A DNA stretch of 64,000 nucleotides, taken from the NCBI GenBank assembly GCA_036403815.1, contig DASWQH010000036.1, positions 310,001 to 374,000 of the forward strand. Direction: 5' to 3'. This DNA is from JACVRN01 sp036403815 (GTDB lineage Bacteria > Acidobacteriota > Blastocatellia > Pyrinomonadales > Pyrinomonadaceae). The notes under the pieces are model-generated. The model was not told the DNA's origin. It made no database searches and saw only the letters and a program-made list of their open reading frames with translations. The position numbers were made by a program, and so were the translations under genes. How positions within the stretch are numbered: the first letter of the stretch is position 1; every line of letters starts with the position of its first letter. Shown here in pieces: positions 35,958-44,796 of the stretch.

Positions 35958-36905
35958 ATGCCGCAAAGACCGAAGATCGCCAACAACATGCTCGAACTTA
36001 TCGGCTACACGCCGCTCGTGCGCTTGAACAGCATTCCTGCTCCCGGCTCGGCGGAGCTGATTGCGAAACTGGAGTCGCAGAATCCTATGGACTCCGTGAA
36101 AGACCGCATCGGCTCGGCCATGATCGAAGCCGCCGAGCGCGACGGCATTATCAAACCCGGCCAGACCATCATCATCGAGCCGACTTCCGGCAACACAGGC
36201 ATTGCGCTCGCCTTCGCGGCGGCAGTCCTTGGCTACAAGCTGATAGTGACGATGCCCGATACAGTCACGGTCGAGCGTCGCAGGGTGCTTTCCGCTCTCG
36301 GCGCGGAAGTAGTTCTGACGCCCGGCGCTGAAGGGATGAAGGGCGCTATCAAACGCGCTGCGGAAATCTCGGAAGAGACGCAGAATAGTTGGACGCCCTC
36401 GCAGTTCGATAATCCGTCCAACCCTGAAGTTCATCGCCGCACGACCGCCGAAGAGATTCTTGAAGACACTGACGGACAGATTGATGCTTTCGTCGCGGGC
36501 GTCGGCACGGGCGGAACCATCGCGGGCGTCGGGCAGGTTTTGAAAGAGCGCGTCGGAAAGCATGTGCGCGTCGTGGCCGTTGAGCCTTCTTCGTCGCCTG
36601 TGCTGTCGGGCGGCGAACCCGGCCCCAACAAGATTCAGGGAATCGGCGCAGGCTTCATCCCGCACAATTATGATCCGTCTGTCGTTGACGATGTGCGGCG
36701 TGTGGAGTACACGGATGCCCTTGAGATGGCTCGGCGGCTGGCGCGCGAAGAGGGAATCTTCTGCGGCATCTCTTCGGGCGCGATAACGGTTGTGGCGCGC
36801 GACATTGCGCGCGAGATGGGCGAGGGCAAGCGCGTCGTCTCCATCATCTGCGATTTCGGCGAGCGCTATCTTTCGCACGAGTTGTTCGAACAGCTTACTT
36901 CCTGA
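35958..36905 (+). CDS. cysK: Cysteine synthase A (O-acetylserine sulfhydrylase)
   Basis: PLP enzyme of 315 residues making cysteine from O-acetylserine and sulfide. PLP lysine is Lys48 in MDSVKDRIG. The substrate loop reads TSGNTGIALA. The glycine-rich phosphate loop is GVGTGGTIAGVG, and IQGIGAGFIP marks the CysK group. The start at 35958 is chosen for its AAGGAG and match to family length; longer in-frame extension runs into repeats. It probably precedes aroDE in a loose transcription unit. Confidence 0.95.
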   Translation: MPQRPKIANNMLELIGYTPLVRLNSIPAPGSAELIAKLESQNPMDSVKDRIGSAMIEAAERDGIIKPGQTIIIEPTSGNTGIALAFAAAVLGYKLIVTMPDTVTVERRRVLSALGAEVVLTPGAEGMKGAIKRAAEISEETQNSWTPSQFDNPSNPEVHRRTTAEEILEDTDGQIDAFVAGVGTGGTIAGVGQVLKERVGKHVRVVAVEPSSSPVLSGGEPGPNKIQGIGAGFIPHNYDPSVVDDVRRVEYTDALEMARRLAREEGIFCGISSGAITVVARDIAREMGEGKRVVSIICDFGERYLSHELFEQLTS

Positions 36906-36943
36906 GATTTGCCGGGACTGTCAATGCTGACTCATTAAACCGG

Positions 36944-36976
36944 GGCGATGCGGTGATTTCTTTATAACGCATCGCC
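36944..36976. terminator. Hairpin between cysK and aroDE
   Basis: ggcgatgcg and cgcatcgcc form a 9 bp stem with a 15 nt loop that contains gatttctttataa. No clean T run follows, so it may be a processing or attenuation structure rather than a strong terminator. Confidence 0.5.
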
Positions 36977-36987
36977 TCGCTGATTTT

Positions 36988-38529
36988 ATGAAAGAGATTC
37001 AAGCAAAGCTGCGCGTCTGTGTTTCGGTTTGCGAAGAGAGGGCGCACGATTTACAGCAGGCGGTCGAGCGCGCTGCACAGCTTGCAGACATCATAGAATT
37101 GCGGCTCGATTGCCTGGCGGGCGCAGAGCTTCAGGATGCTCTGGGCAACTTGAACTCTCTTACGGCTTCAGTGTCACGTCCTTTCATCATCACGCTTCGC
37201 CCCGCAGAGCAGGGCGGGCGGCGCGAGATAGATAGTCTCAATCGCATAGCCTTCTGGCTGGATAAATTGTGTACAGAGCAGGCGGCGCAGGGATTCGCAG
37301 ATATAGAGTTTGATGTTGCGCGAGTTTTGATGGAGAAGGAGGGGCTGGACTGGACGCGAATCATCTGCTCGCATCACGACTTCACGGGCAACGAAGCCAA
37401 CCTCGAACATCTTTATCAGGAGATGACGAAGACGCCCGCGCGCATCATCAAGATAGCCGTGCGGGTTGTGGATGCGACCGATTGCCTACACGTTTTCAAG
37501 CTGCTTGAGCGCGCACGTTCCGAAGGGCGAGAGTTGATCGCGCTGGCGATGGGCGAAGCCGGAATCATGACGCGCATTCTGGGAACTTCGCGTGGCTCTT
37601 TTCTCACCTACGCCGCGCTTGATGAAGCGCACGCTACCGCTCCCGGACAACCGACCGCCGAAGAGTTGCATAGAGTTTATCGCGTTCACAAGATAACGGA
37701 AGAAACTGCGGTAGTGGGATTGATAGGCGCTCGCGTAGAGCATTCCATCTCGCCGCAGATGCACAACGCGGCGTTTGAAGAAACGGGGACGGATGCCGTT
37801 TACATTCCCTTTGAAGTTCATGATGCCGGAAACTTTATGAGGCGTATGGCGCACCCGCGCACGCGCGAGATTCATTGGAAACTGCGCGGCCTGAGTGTAA
37901 CTGCGCCGCACAAACGTGCAGTCATGGAGCATCTTGATTGGATAGAGCCTGCGGCAAGAGAGATAGGAGCGGTCAACACAATCACCGTCGAAGGAGAAAA
38001 GCTACACGGCTACAACACAGATGCCGTAGGGTTTCTTTCGCCGCTGGAAAAGAGATTCGGTGAATTGAGCGGGAAAGAAGTCGCCGTCATAGGCGCGGGC
38101 GGCGCTGCGCGAAGCTGTCTATGGAGTCTGGCGCGAGCAGGTGCTAAGGCCACGGTGTTTGCACGAGACGTAGAGAAAGCTGCGCGACTTGGCGAGGAAT
38201 TCGACGCACGCCACGGAAAGCTGGAAGGCGCGCTCTTTCATGATTTCGAGATAGTGGTCAACGCAACGCCCTTGGGCACACGCGGCTTGAGCGAAAGGGA
38301 AACGCCCGCCACCGCCTCTCAACTTCGCGGAGCGCGTCTTGTCTATGACTTGGTTTACAATCCGCAAGAGACACGCTTTCTGCATGAAGCTGTAGAAGCC
38401 GGGTGCGGGACTCTTGCGGGAACAGAGATGCTGATTGCTCAGGCCGTAGAGCAGTTCCGTTTGTGGACGGGTAACGTTGCGCCGGTTGAAGTCATGACGG
38501 ATGCGGCAAGGAAAGCTTTGGGAAAATAG
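36988..38529 (+). CDS. aroDE: Bifunctional 3-dehydroquinate dehydratase / shikimate dehydrogenase
   Basis: Fusion of 513 residues carrying two consecutive steps of the shikimate pathway. Residues 1-225 are type I dehydroquinase, with the Schiff-base lysine Lys155 in RIIKIAVRV and HHDF as the catalytic histidine region. Residues 245-513 are AroE, with LSVTAPHKRAVM (catalytic Lys), GYNTDAVGF (Asp) and the NADP site VIGAGGAARS. Fusions of this order occur in plants and some bacteria. ATG start; no strong ribosome-binding site is seen. Confidence 0.95.
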   Translation: MKEIQAKLRVCVSVCEERAHDLQQAVERAAQLADIIELRLDCLAGAELQDALGNLNSLTASVSRPFIITLRPAEQGGRREIDSLNRIAFWLDKLCTEQAAQGFADIEFDVARVLMEKEGLDWTRIICSHHDFTGNEANLEHLYQEMTKTPARIIKIAVRVVDATDCLHVFKLLERARSEGRELIALAMGEAGIMTRILGTSRGSFLTYAALDEAHATAPGQPTAEELHRVYRVHKITEETAVVGLIGARVEHSISPQMHNAAFEETGTDAVYIPFEVHDAGNFMRRMAHPRTREIHWKLRGLSVTAPHKRAVMEHLDWIEPAAREIGAVNTITVEGEKLHGYNTDAVGFLSPLEKRFGELSGKEVAVIGAGGAARSCLWSLARAGAKATVFARDVEKAARLGEEFDARHGKLEGALFHDFEIVVNATPLGTRGLSERETPATASQLRGARLVYDLVYNPQETRFLHEAVEAGCGTLAGTEMLIAQAVEQFRLWTGNVAPVEVMTDAARKALGK

Positions 38530-38537
38530 TATTAAGA

Positions 38538-38673
38538 GTAGGGGCAGGGCTAGTCCCTGCCCGTATCGCTCGTCAGAGCGATTATTAGTCATAGATAGAT
38601 TCAACCTTGAAACGTAACGACACTTGATTATCAGCTTCGCTGATACGGGCCGAGGACTTGTCCCTGCCCCTAC
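38538..38673. repeat. MITE-like element family C, copy 2
   Basis: Terminal arms gtaggggcaggg. Two internal hairpins (tatcgctcgtcagagcgat and tatcagcttcgctgata) flank a conserved core gatagattcaaccttgaaacg. It is the reverse complement of the copy at 57338-57471, at roughly 90 % identity by eye. It ends eleven bases before the ATG of the ThiF-like gene, so it forms its leader. Confidence 0.88.
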
Positions 38674-38683
38674 AAATAGTTTC

Positions 38684-39703
38684 ATGAACGAACGATACAG
38701 CCGACAGATTTTATTTGAAGGAATCGGAAGACGTGGGCAGGAACGTCTGCTGGCGTCTAGTGTGCTCATCATAGGCTGCGGCGCGCTCGGCACGGCGCAC
38801 GCGGAAGCTCTGGCGCGCGCAGGTGTAGGCCATTTGCGACTGGTTGATCGTGATTTCATAGAGCCGTCGAACCTGCAACGTCAGACGATGTTCACGGAGA
38901 GGGATGCACAGGAGCGTTTGCCCAAGTCGGTCGCGTGTGCCCGTCATATCAGCGAAATCAACTCTGAAATTGAAGTTGAAGCGGAAGTCGCTGATGTCAA
39001 TCAAACTAATGTGGAGAGGCTGATTGATGGCTGCGAGCTGGTCTTGGACGGGACGGACAATTTCAGCACGCGCTATCTAATCAACGATGCTTGCGTCAAG
39101 CACAACAAGAGTTGGATTTACGGCGCGGCGGTTTCGTCTTACGGCGTGACGATGACCGTGCGCCCGCATGTGACGCCATGCCTGCGCTGCGTCTTTGAAG
39201 AAGCGCCGCAGGCTGGAAGCGCGCCGACCTGCGACACCGCGGGCGTCATCATGCCGATCATCAGCCTCGTTTCCGCCGTGCAGGTGAGCGAGGCTTTGAA
39301 GTTGCTCGTCGGTGAAACAGAGAGCCTGCACAATTCGCTGATGCAGTTCGACGTATGGCGCAACGAGTGGCGTCGGATTGCGCTCGGAAAACCGAATGCC
39401 GATTGTCCGACGTGTGCGCTGGGGGGTTACGAGGCGCTGGATGCGTTGGGCGGCGGTTTCGCAGCCGTTCTTTGCGGTCGAGATGCCATACAGATTTCGC
39501 CGCCACGCACGACCGCGATTGACTTCGAGCGCCTTGCCGAAAGACTACGCGCCTCCGGCGAAGTCAATGTCAATCCGTACACCCTGCGTTTCCGCGTGGG
39601 CGACTACGAGCTGACGGTCTTCAGGGACGCGCGCTCGATTATTCGCGGAACCGACGATGTCAATCATGCTCGGTCGCTCTATGCAAGGTACATAGGGGTT
39701 TAA
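38684..39703 (+). CDS. ThiF/MoeB/HesA family E1-like adenylyltransferase
   Basis: Protein of 339 residues. It has the ATP motif VLIIGCGALGTAHAEALA, the DGTDNFSTRYLIND segment, two CxxC pairs for zinc (CLRC and CPTC) and the region TCDTAGVIMPIISLVSAVQ of sulfur-carrier-activating E1 enzymes. It would adenylate a ubiquitin-like sulfur carrier (MoaD or ThiS type), but none is encoded nearby, so thiamine, molybdopterin or another thio-pathway cannot be told apart. Start at MNERYSRQ by family alignment. Confidence 0.88.
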   Translation: MNERYSRQILFEGIGRRGQERLLASSVLIIGCGALGTAHAEALARAGVGHLRLVDRDFIEPSNLQRQTMFTERDAQERLPKSVACARHISEINSEIEVEAEVADVNQTNVERLIDGCELVLDGTDNFSTRYLINDACVKHNKSWIYGAAVSSYGVTMTVRPHVTPCLRCVFEEAPQAGSAPTCDTAGVIMPIISLVSAVQVSEALKLLVGETESLHNSLMQFDVWRNEWRRIALGKPNADCPTCALGGYEALDALGGGFAAVLCGRDAIQISPPRTTAIDFERLAERLRASGEVNVNPYTLRFRVGDYELTVFRDARSIIRGTDDVNHARSLYARYIGV

Positions 39704-39708
39704 GGTTA

Positions 39709-39727
39709 CTACCGCAGGCGGTACTGA
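39709..39727. repeat. REP palindrome family A, half copy
   Basis: ctaccgcaggcggtactga equals the right arm of the family A palindrome. The left arm is missing. It abuts the element at 39731-39912. Confidence 0.65.
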
Positions 39728-39730
39728 TAA

Positions 39731-39912
39731 GTAGTGGGTCAATTTAAACTTGAGTCAACAGCAGCTTGATTTTCACCACAGAGACACAGAGAGCACAGAG
39801 GACGCACGGAGGCTTGAGCTATACTCAACTCTCTGTGCTACCTCTCGTGTCCTCTGCGTCTCTGTGGTGAAGAGCAATTCACGAGACATTCAAGTTCAAT
39901 CTTACCCACTAC
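39731..39912. repeat. Nested ttcaccacagagacacagag hairpin element
   Basis: Inner arms tcaccacagagacacagaga and the complement ending ctgcgtctctgtggtga (39773-39870) are surrounded by imperfect outer arms (tagtgggtcaatttaaactt versus the complement of aagttcaatcttacccacta). It fills most of the 39704-40065 spacer; the rest shows only a truncated caccacagag word and no gene. Confidence 0.75.
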
Positions 39913-40065
39913 CGTGGCGCGTTGATTTCTCACCACAGAGCATTTCGGTTATGATGCCGGAAGGCTTGCGATTCTCGGTTGATGATTACTCGAAGGGGTC
40001 TCTTCGGTAAACTCTAGTGGCCTTGAATCCCGCAAATCAATTCTTTGTTCAATACGTTTCCTTTG

Positions 40066-42294
40066 ATGGCAAATAAAAAAACTAAGACACACATCAACGC
40101 ACTTCTTCTCCTCTCAATTTTCATCCTCTTCTCATCGTATGCTCACGCGGGCGAGCCGATAATCTGGGAGACCGGCAGCCGGGCGGAGATTTTAAGGGGC
40201 GATGCGCGCGGGATTTCCGTCACGGATACGGGCGCATTTATGCTCGCGCCGCGCTTTGCGCAGATGTTCGACACGCAGCAGTCTTTCGTCTGGTCGAGCG
40301 CCGTTGACGGCGGGGGCAATGTCTATCTGGGCACCGGGCATGACGGGCGTATCTTTCGCGTCTCGGCGGACGGTAGCGGCGCGCTTCTTTACGATGCGGC
40401 TGAACTGGATGTGACGGCGCTTGTGGTGGGCAGAGACGGCGCGCTCTATGCCGGAACGTCGCCCGATGGAAAAGTCTACCGCATCTCTACGGACGGTCGC
40501 GCCGATGTCTACTTCGATCCTCCGGACAAGTATATCTGGTCGTTGGCGGTGATGGCAGACGGGAGTCTGGCGGTCGGCACGGGCGATAACGGCAAGATTT
40601 ATCGCATACGTGCTGCGGGCGCGCGTCCCGAAGATGCGCTCTTTGTTGATACGAACGAGACGCATGTTATCTCTATGGCCGTGAATGCGCGCGGAGATTT
40701 GATTGCGGGAACCGATCCGGGCGGGCTTGTCCTGCGCATCTCGCCGGAAGGTAAAGCCTTCGCGCTCTTTGATTCCAGCTTGCGCGAAATTCATGCGCTT
40801 GCGCCCGCGCCCGACGGCTCAATCTACGCGCTGGCCTTGAGCGATGCGGCATCCGGCGCGCGGCCTACCGGAACCAGCGCGGCAGCTTCCGCTTCAGGCG
40901 GTGATTCCTCCGGCTCCGTCACGACGAGCGTGACCATCACAGGCGTAGAGGATTCAAGCGGCGCTTCCGGGCAAACCGGCTCAAGCTCGCGCAGCCGCAA
41001 CGATCTTTCAAGCGCACGCAGCGCTGTCTTCAGACTTCTGCCTGACGGCGGGACGGATGTGCTCTGGAGTTCTTCGAGCGTGACGGCATTCGCAGTCGCG
41101 CCCGCGCCCGAAGGCGGCGGCGTTCTCATAGGCACTTCCGACAAAGGTCGAATCTATTCCGTCACGGATAACGGACGCGATACGCTGCTGCTGCAATCAA
41201 CCGAAGGACAGGTCTCGTCCTTCATAGTGCGCGGGCGCGAAGTCTTCGCGGCCAGCAGCAATCAGGGAAAGCTTTTCCGTTTCAGCACAGAGCCTGTGAG
41301 CGAAGGGACGTATGAATCGGCTGTGCGTGATGCAAAGCTGGTCTCTGCGTGGGGGCGCATCTGGTGGCAGGGACAGGGCAGTGTGGAATTGCAAACCCGC
41401 ACGGGGAACAGCGAGCGGCCAGACATGACCTGGAGCGATTGGAGCGCGCCCTACGCAGACCCGCGCGGCGCGCAAGTGGCAAGCCCGCGTGCTCGCTACA
41501 TTCAATGGCGCGCTCGTTTACGTTCTACCGGAACGGGCGGCACGGCTCAGGCTCGCCTGGAAGATGTGAGCATAGCTTACCTGCCGCGCAACGTCGCGCC
41601 TGAAGTGCTCTCGATTGCTGTTCTTCCGGTGGGAGTCGGATTACAGCAGGCCGTGCAGATTCAGACTGACCCGAACATAGAGGCATCCGGGCTTGACCCG
41701 TCGCTCTTCGGCCCCGTCGCAACGGTTCCGCCGCGTCGCGTTTACCAGCGCGGCGCACGCTCGCTCCAGTGGCAGGCGGAAGACCGCAACGGCGACACTC
41801 TGGAATACGCTATCTACTATCGCTCTCTGGGCGAGACTTCCTTCCGACTTCTGAAGGACAAGCTGCGCGATAACTTCTACACGCTGGACAGCGCGGCGCT
41901 GGCCGATGGCCGCTACATCTTCCGTGTAGTCGTGACCGATGCGCCGGAAAATCCGGGCGGGCAGGCTCTCACAGGCGAGCGCACCAGCGAGCCTGTTGAC
42001 ATAGATAACACGCCGCCCGTGGTGCGCGCCGCAGGCGAAGCACAGGCCACAGGCGACCAGGTGCGCGCTCGCTTCGATGTAGAGGACGCAACGGGCAGGC
42101 TCAAGCGCGCAGACGTGAGCATAGACGGCGGCCCCTGGCGCGCGGTCAGCCCGGACGACGGCATCGCAGACAGCCCGCGCGAATCCTACACGCTGGATTT
42201 GCAGATAACGGGCGCAGGCGAGCACACCATCTCGCTGCGCGCTTTTGACTCAAGCGGAAATGTGGGCAGCGCGAGGGTCACGGTGCGTAGGTGA
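40066..42294 (+). CDS. Large exported beta-propeller protein
   Basis: Protein of 742 residues with a signal peptide (ALLLLSIFILFSSYAHA). Residues 60-420 contain about seven propeller blades of the SMP-30/two-component-regulator type, each with a dG.iyrvs pattern (NVYLGTGHDGRIFRVS, ALYAGTSPDGKVYRIS). A glycine/serine-rich loop interrupts the propeller near residue 270. The C-terminal third has fibronectin-like beta-sandwich segments (WQAEDRNGDTLEYAIYYRS). It probably works at the cell surface or periplasm. The ATG at 40066 is chosen over an upstream TTG for signal-peptide fit. Confidence 0.8.
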   Translation: MANKKTKTHINALLLLSIFILFSSYAHAGEPIIWETGSRAEILRGDARGISVTDTGAFMLAPRFAQMFDTQQSFVWSSAVDGGGNVYLGTGHDGRIFRVSADGSGALLYDAAELDVTALVVGRDGALYAGTSPDGKVYRISTDGRADVYFDPPDKYIWSLAVMADGSLAVGTGDNGKIYRIRAAGARPEDALFVDTNETHVISMAVNARGDLIAGTDPGGLVLRISPEGKAFALFDSSLREIHALAPAPDGSIYALALSDAASGARPTGTSAAASASGGDSSGSVTTSVTITGVEDSSGASGQTGSSSRSRNDLSSARSAVFRLLPDGGTDVLWSSSSVTAFAVAPAPEGGGVLIGTSDKGRIYSVTDNGRDTLLLQSTEGQVSSFIVRGREVFAASSNQGKLFRFSTEPVSEGTYESAVRDAKLVSAWGRIWWQGQGSVELQTRTGNSERPDMTWSDWSAPYADPRGAQVASPRARYIQWRARLRSTGTGGTAQARLEDVSIAYLPRNVAPEVLSIAVLPVGVGLQQAVQIQTDPNIEASGLDPSLFGPVATVPPRRVYQRGARSLQWQAEDRNGDTLEYAIYYRSLGETSFRLLKDKLRDNFYTLDSAALADGRYIFRVVVTDAPENPGGQALTGERTSEPVDIDNTPPVVRAAGEAQATGDQVRARFDVEDATGRLKRADVSIDGGPWRAVSPDDGIADSPRESYTLDLQITGAGEHTISLRAFDSSGNVGSARVTVRR

Positions 42295-42314
42295 GTGCTT
42301 ACAGTAAATGGCTC

Positions 42315-42346
42315 AAAGGGGGCGAGGGTTTTGCGCCCCCTTTTTT
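42315..42346 (+). terminator. Rho-independent terminator of the beta-propeller gene
   Basis: aaagggggcg and cgccccctttt form a 10 bp GC-rich stem with a 9 nt loop followed by six T. It lies 20 bp after the stop. Confidence 0.92.
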
Positions 42347-42544
42347 CGTGCCCTATATAGTATGGTTGCGTGCGAAAGGGTGCGCTTGCGCGTATAAGCT
42401 GGTAAACTAAGCGCTGTAAACAGGGAGGCTTGTAATGGCTCCCGTGGGTGGCATCAATCTTGCTCTATAACGAGGACGGCGCGTCTCTTCTCTCCCTCCG
42501 CATGCGCGCAAAGTGAAATAAGCATGAGGAGGCTATTGGCAACC

Positions 42545-42751
42545 ATGAAAGCGTTAAAGCAAATGTTATTGATGGTCATGATGCTTTGCATCCTGGCCGC
42601 AGGTGCATTTGCGCAACAAGGCCGTGGCGACCAGAAACAGCAGAAGGAAGAGCAGCGTGTCAGGGTTGAGGAAAAGAAAGGCCCGCCGCCGGATAACCGT
42701 CAGCAGAACAACAACAACCGTGGCGGAGACAAGAACAAGGACAAACCCTGA
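42545..42751 (+). CDS. Small exported hydrophilic protein
   Basis: Protein of 68 residues from ATG 42545. A signal peptide (LLMVMMLCILAAGAFAQ) is followed by a 45-residue mature chain made almost only of Gln, Lys, Glu, Arg, Asn, Gly and Pro. AGGAGG lies 12 bases upstream of this ATG; an in-frame TTG or ATG further upstream would lengthen it by up to seven residues. It looks like an intrinsically disordered periplasmic peptide. Function unknown. Confidence 0.6.
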   Translation: MKALKQMLLMVMMLCILAAGAFAQQGRGDQKQQKEEQRVRVEEKKGPPPDNRQQNNNNRGGDKNKDKP

Positions 42752-42803
42752 GACGCCGTAGCAAGGTACGCTATCGCGGCTCGATTAAAAAACTGAATGC
42801 ACG

Positions 42804-42838
42804 GATGAAACCCGCTTGGCTCTTACGCGGGTTTCATC
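42804..42838 (+). terminator. Hairpin after the small exported protein
   Basis: gatgaaacccgc and gcgggtttcatc make a 12 bp stem with an 11 nt loop. There is no T run, so termination strength is uncertain. Confidence 0.6.
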
Positions 42839-42876
42839 GCTTCTGAAAGAGCACATGTGGCAGAGGGGCAGGGATT

Positions 42877-43497
42877 ATGATGCAGTTGTTTAAGAAATCT
42901 TCGGAGACGTTCTTTCTAATCGCAATTCTTTGCGTTCTCATGTTGGCAGGCTCTTTTGTACAGCCCGTCGGCGCGCAGAGCGTCAAAGACCGTAAGCTCA
43001 TCGCTTACGCCGAGCAGATTTCGGGAGACACCTTTCCGATCATGACCAGAACAGCGCGTGGCGTAAGAGTTTTCGCGCGCACACAACCGCGCGCAGAGGT
43101 CATGCGCGCCATTGACGACGGCTTCACGGAGCTTTTCCAGATTGCGCGTCGTCACGGCTACACACGCCGCCTGAATTATACGGATTACACGGTCTTCATA
43201 GGCAGCGCCGACCGCATGAAAGACAGCCAGGGTAACTATTCGCCGGACGTAGCGGTTCCGGCGGGGCAGTATGCCGGAAGCGGCTACGATCAGGGCGGGT
43301 TCATCTACGCCGGTGGAATGGTTCTGACTTTTGATCCGAGCGCCTTTCTCATAGCCGAGCACGACCGCGAATGGCAGCGAGTCTCAAACGTAGTGCGCTA
43401 CGAAGGCGAGCATCTGGTGCTCTACTACAACGACCGCGCGCTCTTCAACAAAACAGCAGACCACAGCACGGGCGGCTACCACCCGATACTTCAGTAA
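42877..43497 (+). CDS. Exported protein of unknown function; host gene of the integrase element
   Basis: Protein of 206 residues with a signal peptide (FFLIAILCVLMLAGSF, cleavage near GAQS). The mature part has no motif I recognise (ARTQPRAEVMRAIDDGFTEL, YTDYTVFIGSADRM). GGGGCAGGG lies upstream of tandem ATGs. Its last nine codons (T-G-G-Y-H-P-I-L-Q) and stop are repeated, with synonymous changes only, at 45634-45663 on the far side of the integrase gene. The present 3' end is therefore probably supplied by the inserted element. Confidence 0.78.
   Translation: MMQLFKKSSETFFLIAILCVLMLAGSFVQPVGAQSVKDRKLIAYAEQISGDTFPIMTRTARGVRVFARTQPRAEVMRAIDDGFTELFQIARRHGYTRRLNYTDYTVFIGSADRMKDSQGNYSPDVAVPAGQYAGSGYDQGGFIYAGGMVLTFDPSAFLIAEHDREWQRVSNVVRYEGEHLVLYYNDRALFNKTADHSTGGYHPILQ
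43468..43497 (+). other. Candidate attachment site, left copy (inside the 3' end of the exported protein gene)
   Basis: Thirty bases, acgggcggctaccacccgat followed by acttcagtaa. They align without gaps to 45634-45663 with six mismatches, all at third codon positions or in the stop codon. Confidence 0.75.
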
Positions 43498-43512
43498 GGG
43501 TTTTATTATTCT

Positions 43513-44757
43513 TTAGGATTTCGCGCCGCTTTTAGCTGCTTTCGCTTTTACCTTTGGACGCGGATTAGGCGGACTTGACGGAGTTTCCGGCGTAACACTG
43601 GCGCATGAACCGGCGCATGAATTGTTGCTGAAACTGTCGAGGGCCGCGGCGGCAGCCCGGCGCGAGCGGGCGGTCGCGTGGGCGTAGCGCATGAGCATGT
43701 TCTTAGTTGAATGGCGCGTCTGAGCTTGAACGGTCGGCAGATCATTCCCTGCATCAAGCATCGCGGTTGCAGCCGTGTGGCGCGTGGTATAGAGCACGAT
43801 GCCATTGCGCGCCGCATAGCCCCACGGGATGCCAAGCTCAAGGCTTGCGCGTCTTATGAGTTGCGTCGGCGCGCGATACATGTGCCGCCGATTGCTATAG
43901 AGGCTGGGGAATATCCAGGGGGAATCTTTATGCTGCTCACGTCTGCGCTTCAGCATCTCCATACAGCTCTCCGGTAAATCAATAGTGCCCTCTTCATCCG
44001 TTTTCGTCGCATCAATCAAAAGCCTGTTCGCGTGCCAGATAACATCGGCCCACGCCCGGCACACAATCTCACTGGGGCGCATCGCCGATTGAAGAGCGAG
44101 CTGAAGAAAGTCTGCGGCTTCGATTCGAGAGAGATAGGTGCGCGAGGGTTCGCGTGAATAGCTCTCGTGTGTTTCTTCGCGCGGGCGTCTGAGGTAAGTA
44201 AGTAATCTGGCAATCTCATCTGGCGTGATGACGCGATTGCGTGTGCCTCGCGGAATTTTAAGCTGCGGCTTTGCGGGGGAGCGCCACGTCTCAAGCTGCG
44301 GGAAATGCTCTCTGGCTTTATTGAAGCATGACTGAATATTAGTCAGTTCACGAAAGACGGTCTGAGGGGCAATGCCAGCCTCTAGGCGGGCGTCTCTATA
44401 AGCAGCCGTGTCGGCGGTTGTGAGCTGCGTTACGAGCATTCCATCCGGCAACATGGCGAGAAATGCTTTCAGATGAAGGACGGCGGATCGGCGCGAGTCA
44501 TGGCCGGGCATACCCTTCGGCACTGGTAGACTCGCGGTGCGCTTGTCTATGAGCTGCTCGACCGTGACCGGCGGGGCGTCGGGGTGGATTCCTGCGCGGC
44601 GCTCTTTGGCCTGCACGCGCGCATTGTAGAAAGCATCTTGCGCTTTCCCTGAAGTTGCGAAGCCGAACTTGCGGCGCTTGCGTCCGTCTATGAAGCCGAT
44701 GTAGCCATAGACTTTGCGGCCATATTTTTTGATGAAAAGCTTTTTGAAGACGGCCAT
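43513..44757 (-). CDS. int: Tyrosine recombinase / integrase
   Basis: Protein of 414 residues. The N-terminal arm has a basic stretch (FIDGRKRRKFGFA) followed by a core-binding SAM-like domain (about 95-175). The catalytic domain carries Arg227 (SAMRPSEIV), Arg326 (TTRHTAAT, where Tyr replaces the usual first His of HxxR), His349 (RHSTKNML) and the nucleophile Tyr358 (MRYAHA). It lies convergent to the host gene, its stop 15 bases beyond that gene's stop. A basic, proline-rich tail follows the catalytic domain. No excisionase is seen. Confidence 0.92.
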   Translation of the reverse strand: MAVFKKLFIKKYGRKVYGYIGFIDGRKRRKFGFATSGKAQDAFYNARVQAKERRAGIHPDAPPVTVEQLIDKRTASLPVPKGMPGHDSRRSAVLHLKAFLAMLPDGMLVTQLTTADTAAYRDARLEAGIAPQTVFRELTNIQSCFNKAREHFPQLETWRSPAKPQLKIPRGTRNRVITPDEIARLLTYLRRPREETHESYSREPSRTYLSRIEAADFLQLALQSAMRPSEIVCRAWADVIWHANRLLIDATKTDEEGTIDLPESCMEMLKRRREQHKDSPWIFPSLYSNRRHMYRAPTQLIRRASLELGIPWGYAARNGIVLYTTRHTAATAMLDAGNDLPTVQAQTRHSTKNMLMRYAHATARSRRAAAAALDSFSNNSCAGSCASVTPETPSSPPNPRPKVKAKAAKSGAKS

Positions 44758-44796
44758 AAGAATTCTTTAGAGCCGCATCCGGGAGTTACGGCAAAT

